Below the pieces are notes generated by a model, which was not told where the DNA came from, did not search any database, and saw only the letters and a program-made list of their open reading frames with translations. From assembly GCA_039881145.1 (NCBI GenBank), contig JAYKKI010000076.1:9541001-9605000 (forward strand): a stretch of 64,000 nt of DNA, written 5' to 3'. This document shows, in pieces, positions 37,400 to 49,409 of this stretch; the first letter of the stretch is position 1, and each line of letters starts with the position of its first letter. Made by a program: the position numbers and the translations under genes. The DNA comes from Druceiella hillmani (Eukaryota; Arthropoda; Insecta; Lepidoptera; Hepialidae).

Positions 37400-39553
37400 T
37401 GTTAACTTTACTCGGATCGTAAACTTATAGAGTGAAGTCGTCATGGGTAAAGAGGAAAGTTAGTCGCTAAATGTCGATATTAATCTCTGTTCTTTCTATA
37501 GTGTTAAATAGATCCCGCTGTGCAACTGGCTCTGTAAACAAGGCTTTGAAATTATTTTGATGCGTTGTTCACCATTATTCATTCAGATTGCTTCTGGAGA
37601 GAAGTTTGGGAATATAATACATTGATAACTAATATATTAAGCGGATAAAAATAGCGAAGTTTCCCAATTCGACTGGGATTGTATATGCTAATCTTCTACG
37701 CTTGAGAAACAATAAGCCTTTTTGTTTTTTTTGTTTTATTGCAAATAGAAGTTAAAATAATATATTTGGTTTAATAGCACAGTATTCATCCTTTTAAAAA
37801 TAAATACCTTATTTACATTAAGCATTTAGTCTGGACCAACTATGTCGTTTTTATTATGTTATTTAAATGTATACTTAAGAGAGTACAGGTTTAATAAATG
37901 CATCTAATAAAAATGATTACGGCGGGGCGTTGGTATCTCAAGGCGGCCAACCGTCTCTGTTAATATAAATCGTACCACGGACCGCGTTAGTCGTAGGAAA
38001 TTAAGCAATTAGTAGGTAATGCACGCATTCATAGTCTCTAAATATTGATGAATAATGTTATTAAACCGTGCTTGTTTTAGCAGTTACATTTAGTTAGCTA
38101 TAAGTACTAAATTTTTTTAAACATAGATGCGATTTAACCTATTTCGTTCTTTTTAGCACAATAATAACATTTCTTCGAAGTTTTCTTAGATTGCATCGCT
38201 TTTAGATATTTCGTTATATTTAACATTTTAGGAAAAATATATTATATTTTAAATTATATTTCTCTTGCCATATTCTGTACTAAAAATTTGATGTTTTTTT
38301 TTAAATTTGAAATTTTTGACACAAATAATTTATACGTTAATTCGTTGATTTTATTTATGTAAATAGTATTTTCTTGATAACTTCACTCTGTGAGCAACAC
38401 ATATCCTTTCAATCAGATTAATCCATTGTAAAGAAGAACTATGTTGTCAGGCAACAGACACAATCCCTATTGAAACCGCAGGATCAGTTTCATAATCTAT
38501 AGAATGATAGTAATTTCTGACAGAATACTTTTTATAACCACCAATTAGTATGTCAAATGTGTCATATTTGAATATTTAAGCTCTGGGTGTTCCATATGTA
38601 TCGCGTTCAAGATTTATGCAAAGCTTCGGTAATCGGAGCTAGTTCTCTGTATTCTATGTCTATCACGGTTAAGTTTCACATGAATCTCGGGCTTCTCTGA
38701 CGGTTCCCTGTCTTTTTGCAAGAAAGTACTTTGTCACTTTCTCAATAGTCTATTTTCTGAACCGATTACTCACTTTGCCTCTATTCTACTACTACCTCTA
38801 TTATTTAAATCCTCATTTTTTCGTAGCGTGTTGGAAATGTAAATAATTAATGAAATATAGAAAGATAACGTGCATAAATTTTGGAAATTATAGAAATAAA
38901 AATAAGTGAAATCTATATAATAATAAAATCATTGTATGTAATTTATTTTAAATTTTTGCACAAAAAAGATCATAAAGTTCATATTTTTACCAACAATCTT
39001 ACAATTAAAAAATACGCTATAATTTTTAATATGTTTACTGTGAAGAGTTACAAAACAATTGAACAGTTTCTAACAATGACAAATCTTAGTATTAATTTGT
39101 TCAAAGTGAGTTTTCTTTACCAAGAATATTCCAACACTTGAAGTAACTAATTGAATCTATGCTAATAAATTATAATGAAAACAGCGTGAAATTTAATATA
39201 CTTTCAAAACTGTAACTGGCTCTTGTCTGTTGAGGAGCTTTAGGATGTACTCCAATCTACTAGGAAGGAACTCCAAACATTTTGCTGAACCTTAATACAA
39301 TGTTTTTGAACATAAACTCATATAGTATCATGGAGAGTATAGTTTTTATATTTAAAATGCAATTTCATCGAATGCTTTGCATTTTCGATAGATAATGTAA
39401 TGTAATAAAATAAACTCTCTGCTGCTCGAAGTATTATAACTTTACAGGTTAAATGAGTTTTTTCAATGCCTTTTAAATAGAAGTATATATTACATTTTTT
39501 TATTTAAAAACATAACATATTATGAAACTGTACTGACCTGCAAAGTTGGCCAT
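36953..39553 (-). CDS. Small secreted prepropeptide, copy 4 (two exons)
   Basis: Exon 1 39553-39538 and exon 2 37092-36953, intron 2445 bp; 51 residues. The signal part differs from copy 1 by one residue (V10I). The variable segment is FISEFLVNR, sharing only its first Phe and final Arg with copy 1 and matching FFGEVFNNR at four of nine positions. The tail [18 protein letters not shown] then KLMN keeps the RFVR site. Start codon (GCC as second codon), splice sites and TATA box are intact, so it should be functional. Exon 1 and the promoter are closest to copy 3. Confidence 0.85.
37256..37397. repeat. (CA)n/(TA)n/(TG)n microsatellite in intron of copy 4
   Basis: Compound tract like that at 22121-22235 but longer; overlapping low-complexity open frames on both strands are artefacts. 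Confidence 0.95.
37915..38020. other. GC-rich island in intron of copy 4
   Basis: ggcggggcgttggtatctca kept; downstream shares gtaggaaattaagcaattag with copy 3. Confidence 0.35.
38262..39010. other. Conserved intronic block of copy 4
   Basis: Homologue of 3625-4372 in standard orientation. It shares ccctgtctttttgcaagaaag with copy 2. Confidence 0.4.
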
Positions 39554-39569
39554 TGTAGTTGACTAAACT

Positions 39570-39624
39570 GAAGAATGCTCTAGAAACTTCTGTGAAAACT
39601 ATAACGTGTTTCACCTTTTTTATA
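39570..39624 (-). promoter_or_regulatory. TATA promoter of peptide gene copy 4
   Basis: TATAAAAAAGG at 39624-39614, 71 bp from the ATG; one C to T change relative to copies 1-3. GAA/TTC stretch preserved. Confidence 0.65.
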
Positions 39625-41002
39625 TTATTCGTTATAACTGAAGAAATATCCTGAATACAAGGTTACACTAAATAGAAATAAGCTGTTTTCGGTCCATATC
39701 AAATCACTGGTTGATTGTTCTGTGCGTGTCGGATCGCTAATGAAATTTTTATTAATTTAATTGAAGCCAGCTGATTGTTTTTTTTATAATTTATTGTTCC
39801 TTGCTGTTCACTGTAAACGAGTTAGTAGAATTTATTGCTGGATATTTTCGATTTCCACTATTATCACAAATATACCATTTAAATGAAATTGTCGTTAATA
39901 TTGAGAAAAACATACTATTCACATTTTGAAGGAGTCAGCAAAATTTTTAAACTTTTTAGTTGGTTTACAGTACAAATATGTAATTGTTTAACAAAAGAAG
40001 GCGACGAGGAGAAATAATGGATTATTAACTCCTTTTTGAAGACATTTACCACGATTTGGCCCTTTGATTAACCTTGATACTTCGGAAGAAGTGCAAAAAG
40101 GTGTGTTAAAATAACATCTTACGTCTATAAAAATGTTCCCATGAAGGACTTCATATTTTATACATCTGGTGGTCTTCATATTTTATATATAGCTGGTGTA
40201 AATGGCATAAAAGCGAAGCGTTTACAATTTTTTAACCAAGATTAACCGTCACTTAACCAATAAGTTTAAATTAAAGTACAATCATTATATGATAATTTAA
40301 TGAAAGAAAATTTATTAAGGCCATTTGACTGAGTAAAAACTTAAAATAGGAAAAAAATATTTTCACTCAGACACAAAAACAGTAATTTAAAGTTCTAAAA
40401 AAAATTTTATAAATTTCTTTAAAACTATTTTATAAATAATACAGACAATGGATATTAAAGTGAGGCTCGATACACACAAGTATATGAAGAAAATAATTCT
40501 TACCGGATTACTCGTTCTAAGAAAGAATGGCATTGATTTCAAAAGAAGAAGTTGATAAAAATTTTAAAAAAATTTTAAAAAATAGTATGAGCGAAATATA
40601 GGCGTTTCACAAGGTATATTAAAATAAAATTATAATAAAGTATAGCATATTAAAAATGTGCCAACTCCTTTAATAACATTTGTGTGAAAATCACATATTA
40701 AATGTAATGTGAAAGGCGTTTTCGAAGCAGACTTTTTCAATCTGCTAAAAATAATTAAATAATTTTTAAAAAACTATTTTATCGATTCAGATTAAACAAA
40801 TTTAATTTTTTCGCTCCATGTTCCTCCCTTCCTTGAACCAATAAGTTAATTAAGGGCGTAATATTTACTATTTTACTACTCAGCAAACTTATAAATTTCA
40901 AAGTAAAAGTTTCTATTTGACACGTTGCCATTTATTCAAAGTATCCATTTTTATTTATTTTGATTAATAAAAGAATCAAAACCTTCTTCATTTTGTTTCA
41001 GA
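39625..41002. other. Upstream region of peptide gene copy 4
   Basis: Homologous to 24498-25890. The plus-strand frame open in units 1-3 is interrupted here (gagaaataatgg). No gene supported. Confidence 0.45.
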
Positions 41003-41276
41003 TGGTTAGGACTAAAGTCAGCGTGGGACAAGTGGACCACATACATTTTTTCCAGCGTTCACTTTCTACTTAAGGAAAGCGATAGTTTTTTAATATGCAT
41101 TATTGAAAATTGTACAATTTGCAAATTAAACGAAAATAAATATGTTTTTTAATTTGGAGCTTATTTAAAGACAATAGTCCATAGGTGTAACTTTCTTATA
41201 TGATTTATTAACTAGGTAAAATTGTCATATCTATACAAAGCAAGTTTCAATATGGACAATGCTTGATAACAAAATT

Positions 41277-41282
<6 letters not shown>

Positions 41283-41324
<42 letters not shown>
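41283..41324. repeat. (TA)n microsatellite in block B
   Basis: Expanded from a short tatatata at the same place in unit 3 (near 26167). Confidence 0.95.
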
Positions 41325-41327
<3 letters not shown>

Positions 41328-42031
41328 AATAAAACGTTTCCGACTTTCTTTTAACATTTCCGCAACCTCCAACCAAAGCTTATAAAATATGAGAATGATA
41401 TAAGCTCTAGCCGCTTAATAGCAAAAATAGTGACTATGAAATATTATTATTATTATAAGATAAAAATATGTCCAATAGAGATTATTTGACAGCATGCAAA
41501 ACACACAATCCCGTGAAAATTTGCAAAAAAATTAAAAAATGTAATAAAAATATATCCATCATCTATATTTATCGAATATTTTCCTATCAAATCCATTTTG
41601 ATTAAGCAATATTTTAGAAGTGTTCTGTGAGTACAGTTACACGAATAATATACCGCATAAAAATCGGCTAAGACTTCTCGAATTTTTGACTAAAGAGATT
41701 TTCTGCTTGGTAATAATTAAAAATATCTGGTAACATAATTTTTATTTCGCCATTTACTTGAATCTGTGATATGCAATGTACGATAATTACAGTATTAGAG
41801 TGAACAAATTGTATGCCACTTTATTGACCAGAACGTCGATAAGACAATTGTGTTTTTTACTTAAAGGAAGAACTACCTCCATAGCAAGAAATATAATTTT
41901 ATAAAAATAAATATACGATAAACATTACCGCAGTTGGAAAAATTTAGAATTAATATCAATTTAATTATGTAAAAATATTTTCAATAATTCTAATATTCCA
42001 CTTGAGATCTATAATAACACATTTTAATTAA

Positions 42032-42033
<2 letters not shown>

Positions 42034-42085
<52 letters not shown>
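42034..42085. repeat. (TA)n microsatellite in block B
   Basis: Homologous to 26897-26946. Confidence 0.95.
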
Positions 42086-42089
<4 letters not shown>

Positions 42090-43305
42090 TCAATTAGATA
42101 TGTTATCAATCATGTAGAAACTTGTCTTATTTCGATATGACAATTTTACCTAGTTGATAAATCGCTTATGAATTAAAAGACGTTGAAGAGATAAGATCCA
42201 ACCCAAATCATGGGTTCCTTGTGGATTAATAAGTAAGCAAGAAGTGACGAGCACTTGTCTAAAAAAATTATAAAAATATAATTCAATCAATAATGTAATT
42301 TTGTAACGTCGGAGAAAAAAATAAAAATTGACCGAACGAATGTTATTACAAAATATCATTACTCCAATATTAATTGACATTTATCCACCAGACAAGCTTA
42401 TAATTCAAAGGTAATCTGAAAATAATTTAATTAGATTATAACCGGGTGGCAAAAACTGAGATTAAAAAATCTCTTTATATTTCTTTAATATCGCTTGCTT
42501 CGTAATTGGTGAGCATTTTTTTTATTAGTTTTAACGCTAATAAAAAATGTAAAGTTTGTTGTGCAAGTTAAGTAAAGTAACCCAGCTATTATTTTCATTC
42601 ATAGTGACTCCAGTTTTAATTGTAGATATTTTAAGATAAGCCTCATTGCGTTGCAAATTTCTATTAAAACTTAATTTCAAAATTGATATTTGTCGTGTAC
42701 ATTTAAACTTATACTGGTACGTTTAAATTTACAGGTGACACTTTTGCAAAGTAATCCATTTATTTCATTTTTTTTAAAGAAATGTTGTGCTGTTATTTTC
42801 CATTTGACAATTAAACAGATATAAGTGGATATGTAAAGTGAAACCACTAGTTGCAGTCACTTCAGGAATTTTTTTTATTTAGACTGTTTAATAATTGTTC
42901 AGGTCTTTTCTTCAAACTTTAAAATACAAGCTCTCTGACCCAGCTTCATATAAATACATTTTAGTGTATAGACATCGACAGTGTTTAAACTACTTTTTTA
43001 TATACAAAGTTACGTGTCCCTCCCCCACCTTCCCGTACGAAAGATAATAACTGTCTATATGGAAATCATTAAACCATTCTAATGTTACGTAATCGATCAA
43101 GGTATATTATCATCGGCAACGTTAATGTTCGGTATTGTGCTTTGTTAATGGTAATAGAAAATCATCGTTTTAGAGTACTTTAAAGTCCGTAAAATATTAT
43201 GAACTGGCGTGTTCATCGCACCGGCAAGTTTACTCACTCAAAACACTCTTCTTAAATTTAAACAATATAATAATTTTATTTTAAATAAATGTATGAAACG
43301 TGCAA

Positions 43306-43333
43306 AAATTTAGTGTGCCCATACACTAAATTT
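43306..43333. repeat. Short inverted duplication, 11-bp arms
   Basis: aaatttagtgt, loop gcccat, acactaaattt. Unit 3 has only atgggcacactaaattt here, so the left arm is a reversed copy made locally. Confidence 0.8.
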
Positions 43334-44390
43334 CGTGACATTTTCTATAACGTATTTCATTTAAACACTCCTTAGTAGCGTGACATTTTCTATTGTTATT
43401 GGAATTTTTCGTTCCATTTCTTTTTCCTTAAGAGCTTATTACGCTTCTATTTTACAATTTATACTTTCGATACAACTGAGTATTTTCCGTTACATTTACC
43501 GTAATAGTTGTGGCCAGAAACCTAATAAACACTCCGGAGATGTTATGCATAATATTGTTACATTTAGTTACAAATCATGTTAAATACTTTACTCAAATAA
43601 TATCTAATCATTTATACGATAAAATACTTGATTTTAAAATAACATTCGAAATACTAATGTCCTATAGGCACTATTTAAATAAATTATACCAATTTCTCTT
43701 TTTACCATTTCCTTGACCTACTTTCGAATTTACTAATTATTTTAGTGAGTATTTCGTTCTAAACTCTGAATTTTCACTAACTTTTCTTAATAATTAAATG
43801 AAAAATAGAGAACTTAATATTTCCAATTATTTATTTTTTCATAGTCTCATAGTTCTCATAAAACAATTAAACTTTTGAAGGCGTAAAAGAAAGAGTATTG
43901 AACTAACATCTGACTTTAAATAATTTGATGTTGCCGTAAAAGCAAAACAAAAAATTATCTTAAAACTTTAAAATAATTTTTATTAGAGAATTTAATATTA
44001 AAAATAATGCTTTGCTTGAACTTCCCTCAAAAACTTTTTTGTATCTCATTGCACAATAATTACATAATAATTTATTACACAATAATTACGCCTGTTGAAT
44101 TTAATTATTTTTTTTGCTTTATGTGTAGCTTTGCTTAATTGATTGTTGCGTATTTTGTAAAAAAGGGTGAATTTCTTTTATTGCAAACACGTTCATAGTA
44201 ATTTTAAAAATGGTTTTATTTGGCTTAAATTTTCGTATATAGTTTTCGATTCACACTTTGGCGACTTATTTTTCAGTTACTTCTACACGACCAATTCCAA
44301 TGAAATTTTATAAAAATATTCAGTCTCTATGGATAATTTATAATAATTTCAAATTCTGATCCATAACTTCAGACGTTTCAGAGTTATTGT

Positions 44391-44745
44391 CAACCTAAAC
44401 TTTAAGGCTTGAAAATCTATTAGTTTTAAGTTAGTATTGCTGGTATCAAGCACTTGGTAATTTAAAATCAAATGCCAACCACTCAGACCTAATGTTATGG
44501 GGGTTTGAATATCGATTTAGAACACAGACTATATCATTAAACTCCGTGTGCCAACTATTCATGTGCAGATTCTGTGGGAGCACTCCCTCCCTAAACCGTG
44601 GATTCGAGGATTTGCTGGTTTTAAATTAGTATTTTGGATCGCAAGCAAATACTTTGCTGCCACTACTATTTCCAGTTTCTCGCTCATAATTTGACAGTGA
44701 TACAGCCTGTCTAAACCTTGTGATCTAACGATTTTCTGGTTTTTA
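44391..44745. repeat. 115-bp tandem repeats, unit 4
   Basis: Homologous to 29085-29492, with most of the second repeat deleted near 44505. Confidence 0.6.
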
Positions 44746-45399
44746 ATTGAGAAAGTAAGTTACAAGAAGTGACTCAAGTCAATGAACTCCGGATTCCATA
44801 ATGATGCAATTACGATGGTTTTTTGGTCGCCATAGTGAAGGTAAAAATGATACGTTGCTTGTGATGCACTATTCAAGTTAAGAACGTTTGCGTCCTTTTC
44901 AACTATCAATCATCAACCCACATTAGTAATAGTTTAAAAATAATCCGATTAAACGCCTAACATTTTGCTATTTACGCATGCCCAAAAGTCAATCTCCCGC
45001 AACATTCCCTTGAATGGAATCAACGTAACAAAATCAAACTTAACAAATAAAACACATTATAAATATCAGAATAAAATAAAGGTAAAACAAATTTATAACT
45101 TAAGTGGATCCATTTTAAAATCGGTAATGTACTAAATGCTTTAAAAATAATTATAAGTTAAGATCTGGGGCTTAGATCAAACGAAAATAAAATAGTAACG
45201 TGACTTTACTAGAAAACTTTCTTCCATTTAAACTTGGAAATCATATTTTGCTGCTTTATATTGTTGCCACATTATAAGACATAATAAATTAAAAACAACT
45301 ATTCAATGTAACAGTAAGATTTGATAACTTAAAAATATTTTCATAAAAATGACATATTTACAAGTGTTACACATTAATAGAATTATTGAAATTAACTGG

Positions 45400-45403
<4 letters not shown>

Positions 45404-45457
<54 letters not shown>
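45404..45457. repeat. (TA)n microsatellite in block B
   Basis: Expanded relative to the short TATATA in unit 3 (near 30140); a longer tract with AATA interruptions is in unit 5. Confidence 0.95.
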
Positions 45458-45462
<5 letters not shown>

Positions 45463-45591
45463 AACTGCCGATCCCCCAGCAACACATAAAATATTTTTTT
45501 AAACTTGTGATGTCACACTTAAATCCTAAGGAATGTGGGCGCTATTTTATTGCTTACTTGTCGGGTGCTTACAGCGCTGAGCAGCCTGCAC

Positions 45592-45695
45592 TCTATTAAG
45601 TCAATAGTATTATCTATTAGGTCAATAGTACTGTTTATTAAGTCTATTAAGTCAATAGTGTCGTCTATTATGTCAATTAAGTCAATAGTATTGTC
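45592..45695. repeat. Minisatellite tattaagtcaatagt, unit 4
   Basis: Same unit order (21, 21, 30, 30) as at 30281-30385 with single-base changes. Confidence 0.75.
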
Positions 45696-45930
45696 AAAAT
45701 TACGACAAAAAATGAGTTCCGCGCGCACCATTAACATCAGTCGCTGTCGTGGCCATCTTTGTATATTCCTAATGTAACATTAGCACTAATTTCAATCAGT
45801 GCAATCTAATAAATAACTGTAGTATTTACGACAGATCGAGGATCTGTTACACTCAATTTCTGTAACAATAAGAGAACTGCATCACGATAATTTTGCACCA
45901 TTTATATAAGGATTAATATTGATTACATTT

Positions 45931-46200
45931 GGCGTTAATTTTGTAGAAATTCATTATTCACAATTAAATGAAACTACGTGATGTAGTATTATTTCTACTT
46001 TCTTTAATTTCTTTACCACGACCTAGGTTTCGTTGTATTACAACATCTTCTGGTGAGATATTAGCAAAGATATATCTTTGATATATCTTTGCTAATACCA
46101 CACCAGAAGATGTTGTAATACAACGAAACCTATATCGTGGTAAAAAAATTAAAGAAAGTAGAAATAATACTACATAATGTAGTTTCATTTAATTGTGAAT
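45931..46200. repeat. Palindromic element, best-preserved copy
   Basis: Left arm from ggcgttaattttgtagaaat through the ccacgacctaggtttcg segment to agcaaagatat, then the near-perfect inverted arm back to tttcatttaattgtgaat. Arms of about 120 bp meet at a centre near 46075. It is flanked by aaggattaatattg on both sides (45908-45921 and 46201-46214), and unit 3 has the single uninterrupted site at 30598-30611. This defines a target-site duplication of at least 14 bp. One arm has an extra tail (ggcgtta…ttattcac) that the other lacks. It encodes no protein; the 74-codon minus frame through it is a by-product of the palindrome. Confidence 0.85.
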
Positions 46201-47057
46201 AAGGATTAATATTGTAAAATATTTCTAAACAGTTTTTCTCTGGCTCTGACAAAATTCGCTATAAAATCACGAGAATAACTCTTAACATAAAGCTAATTTT
46301 TTAATAAACAATTTATTTTTTATAAACTTTTTCATGGCAAATTCGGTGAAACGTGACAATATTAATATATACTACCACATTAAATATAGCAGTGACCAGA
46401 AATCAAATGTCGTTTGTATTTCATGCGAGAACTGGACAACAGTAGTATATATTAATGTTAACATTATTAACAATTCACCGTTATTAACACGGGGCTTAAA
46501 GTTTGGCTATACTGCACGTGTTGCGTAAGTTGAATAATGGAATAGCGGGCTTTGAAATTTTTTCTTTGCAAAAATTTAAAATATATTGATTCAAACATTA
46601 CATCTAGTTGTATAGGTAAAATTACTTAAATTATTTTTTATTTTAACAAATCTCGAGTACCCGGCAATGGAAATTTTTTTTGTTTACTTATTACATTTCT
46701 TATGTATTTTGACCATTCTCGTCGAGAAAGATTTTTTTTGGCACAGACTAATGACACAATAATAGAATTTTCTTCTATTGTGTAATGACTTGTTTTATGC
46801 GCTTTTAGTTTCATCTATTTTTTTCTTTACATTGTTAAATTTCAAGTTGGCAGACGAAAGCAAAAGCGAAGGACTTTGTAAGTTTAAATTTTTTTGCCTT
46901 TATTTTAAGTAACTGAATGAAGAATTTTAATGTAAATTTCAAATTAAAATGTAATTTTAATTTGACTAAGAGAAAATATGTCGAGTCGAAAATATTCAAT
47001 TAGCACCATCTATAAATCGCATAATGCCGTAAAGTCTTTCATATCTATACTGTAAGA

Positions 47058-47107
47058 AGCATTGTTATTTTTCAGTTATGGAAATATAACTGAAAAATAA
47101 CAATGCT
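47058..47107. repeat. Perfect hairpin, 22-bp arms
   Basis: A 22-bp perfect inverted repeat with 6-nt loop ggaaat. Unit 3 (31485-31534) has two mismatches and unit 5 has lost the segment. It is too short and lacks the flanks of a typical insect pre-miRNA. Confidence 0.75.
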
Positions 47108-48549
47108 AATCAAAATATAAATAAATAATTTTTATTTGTCTTCTATATAAAAATAACTTTATTGGTTGTAACTTGTTAATAAAATTAAAAAACAAATCAT
47201 TAAATAAATGTCAATAGGTTTTAGAGATCACTAAATTTTTGATATTAGGATTTCTTCAACTGTCCATGACAAATATGTATAATTGTAATTCATAATTATA
47301 TATCAAAGCCAAATATACTTGTTTACAAGAGATGTTTCGTTTCTTTTCTACAAAAGAAAATCGGATAGAATAATTTTACGAGTACGATAAATTTACGACT
47401 AATTAGAAATTTTCCAAAATAATTGTAATTCGTCGTTGCGTTGATTCACATTGGCGAAAAACACAAGTAATTTTAGGTTGTAACTAGAATACTAAATAAT
47501 ACATCGGCTTTTTATAGACCTTTACATTTCAAGTAAAATTTTGAAATGTAAAATCAATTTCTTTACACAAAATTTAATCTTGAAACGGTCAATGTAAAAA
47601 CTCACCCACCTAGATAATACTAAATATGCGTACCGACAATAAAGTTGTCGACAATCAAACTCCGTGCACCTTCCGCTTCGATGTACAACATAAAAGAAAT
47701 ATCATCTAACAAAAAGCACTAGAAACATTGCGATTTATTCTTTGTCGTTGAGTATACAAAAAAATCACCTTAGTTAAATGTCGATATAAAATGAGAAAAA
47801 TGGACGAAATTCAAATAAAATGTAGTCATTTATTTGGCTAATGTTTAAACAATTTTCTTTCTCGTTATTTATTGCGGGAAAACTCATCCATGTAACAGGT
47901 CATAGTCCTTTATTTATCTTCCTTTTATGTGAAATGCAGGCGTAGATATACATTATTCCTAGTGATGTGAATAAACGAGTATTTCTGAAGATCCAACTTC
48001 AAATGTTACCTTACATTGTTAAGCATAGAAGTAAATATTGAATATTTTGTTTCCAAATCGCCAGTTCAGATCACTGCAAATAAGGAAGTCATTTTTTTGT
48101 ATTTATTCAGCTACAGTAAAACTTTTATAAATCTCTACGGTTTAAATAAACTAATTTAAGGGTTTAACGCTGGAGGGCAAATATTTGCTGATTGAAACCA
48201 AATTTAGAATAATGAAAGATTATAATAACATATAAATAAGAGTAAATTTTAAAAAATCCTTTGATAAATATAAAATTAGTTGCTAAAACCAAAAAACAAA
48301 AATAAAAATCAATTAAATTTCTAAATAAAACAAAATTACCTTTTTTAAATTTTATTTAAATTATTAAATAAAATAATTTCCAACTAAAATTTTTCAAAAA
48401 TAAAAATAATGGTATTATGTGCCCATTTCGGAAGAAATAGGAGAGTTATTCATAAATTTATAACATTTTGAATTTAAATAGAAACCAGTGGGTTGAAATC
48501 AAATTTTTTAAAAATAGAGTTAAAATCGGTTGAAGTAATTACTTTTTTT

Positions 48550-48797
48550 GCGTGATGTAGTATTATTTCTACTATAAAATATAAGCTACGTGATGTAGTA
48601 TTATTTCTACTTTCTTTAATTTTATTACCACGACCTAGGTTTCATTGTATTTCATGATCTTCCGGTGGGCTATATAAGATCTATCTTTGCTAATAGCCCA
48701 CCTGAAGATGTTGTAATAAAGCTAAACCTAGGTCGTGGTAAAGAAATTGAAGAAAGTAGAAACAATGTGATGTAGTCACGTAGTTTCATTTAATTAT
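48550..48797. repeat. Palindromic element, unit 4
   Basis: Duplicate of 32946-33190, with small deletions in the right arm near 48765 (acaatgtgatgtagtcacg). Confidence 0.75.
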
Positions 48798-48978
48798 AAT
48801 TACGTCCAATAATATAAAAAGGACCAAATTCGAGAATTTATTTGTGGAACTTTCTTTAGCAACAAGGTTACTAAGGGTTCAATTCAACTATGATGTCAAA
48901 GTTGACAAGTAAGTATGAATACAGAGTACAAACATGTATATGTTTTTGTTAATTTTAAGTTATAATTGTTGCTAAAAA

Positions 48979-49314
48979 ATTACAATAAGCTGTTTGACTA
49001 TATATTTCATGCTGTATTTGAAACATTCCCATATATTTCAAAAAAGTTTGAACAAAAAAATTAAAGAAATTCAACTTATGAGTTTTAGTTTCATATTAAG
49101 ATATCTGAAAAAATTTGCATTAATTGCATCCGATCTTAATGTGGATTCTGTATTTTTATTGCTTTCCAAGGATTCTTGACTATAGACAGGATTCTAAAAC
49201 CTCATAGAACGTTATCAAGGCTCAATCACTCACTTTTATATATTATGATAGCTAGGCGAAACGTACTGAAAACGTCTCTCGGTAAAGCATAGATAAGGTC
49301 AAGAAAAGCGCAAT
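48979..49314. other. Distal upstream segment of unit 4
   Basis: Homologous to 33367-33707. A 61-codon plus frame at 48994-49179 is not conserved. Nothing else seen. Confidence 0.4.
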
Positions 49315-49376
49315 ATGGTTGCTAGCGGACGTGAACCCCGTCGAGTAGATATAGTTTTCTCAAACGGCAGCAACAT
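49315..49376 (+). pseudogene. Exon-like island E5, frameshifted
   Basis: One T is missing from the gttttt run, so after MVASGREPRRVDIVF the frame shifts and stops at ATGTAA. The GTAAGT donor is intact. About 30 bp further on, roughly 1 kb present in other units (TA tract and palindromic element) is deleted, bringing the conserved acceptor-like aacag to 49412. Broken as a coding exon. Confidence 0.5.
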
Positions 49377-49409
49377 GTAAGTACCCATATCTTACAAATG
49401 AAAATTAAC

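Larger units (their letters stand above)
41003..48978. other. Block B of unit 4
   Basis: About 8 kb, well over 90 percent like block B of unit 3 by eye. It additionally contains a TA tract at 41283-41324, an insertion of about 120 bp at 44155-44275 (also present in unit 5 near 60760), and a palindromic element at 45931-46200 that unit 3 lacks. The 64-codon plus frame at 46334-46528 lacks its ATG in the other two copies. No gene recognised. Confidence 0.55.

Noticed and set aside
46334..46528. 64-codon plus-strand frame starting MANSVKRDNIN
   Set aside because: The ATG is absent in units 3 and 5 (ATA and ACA); no other support.
47058..47107. microRNA precursor
   Set aside because: A 22-bp stem with 6-nt loop and no flanking lower stem is shorter than insect pre-miRNAs; kept only as a hairpin finding.
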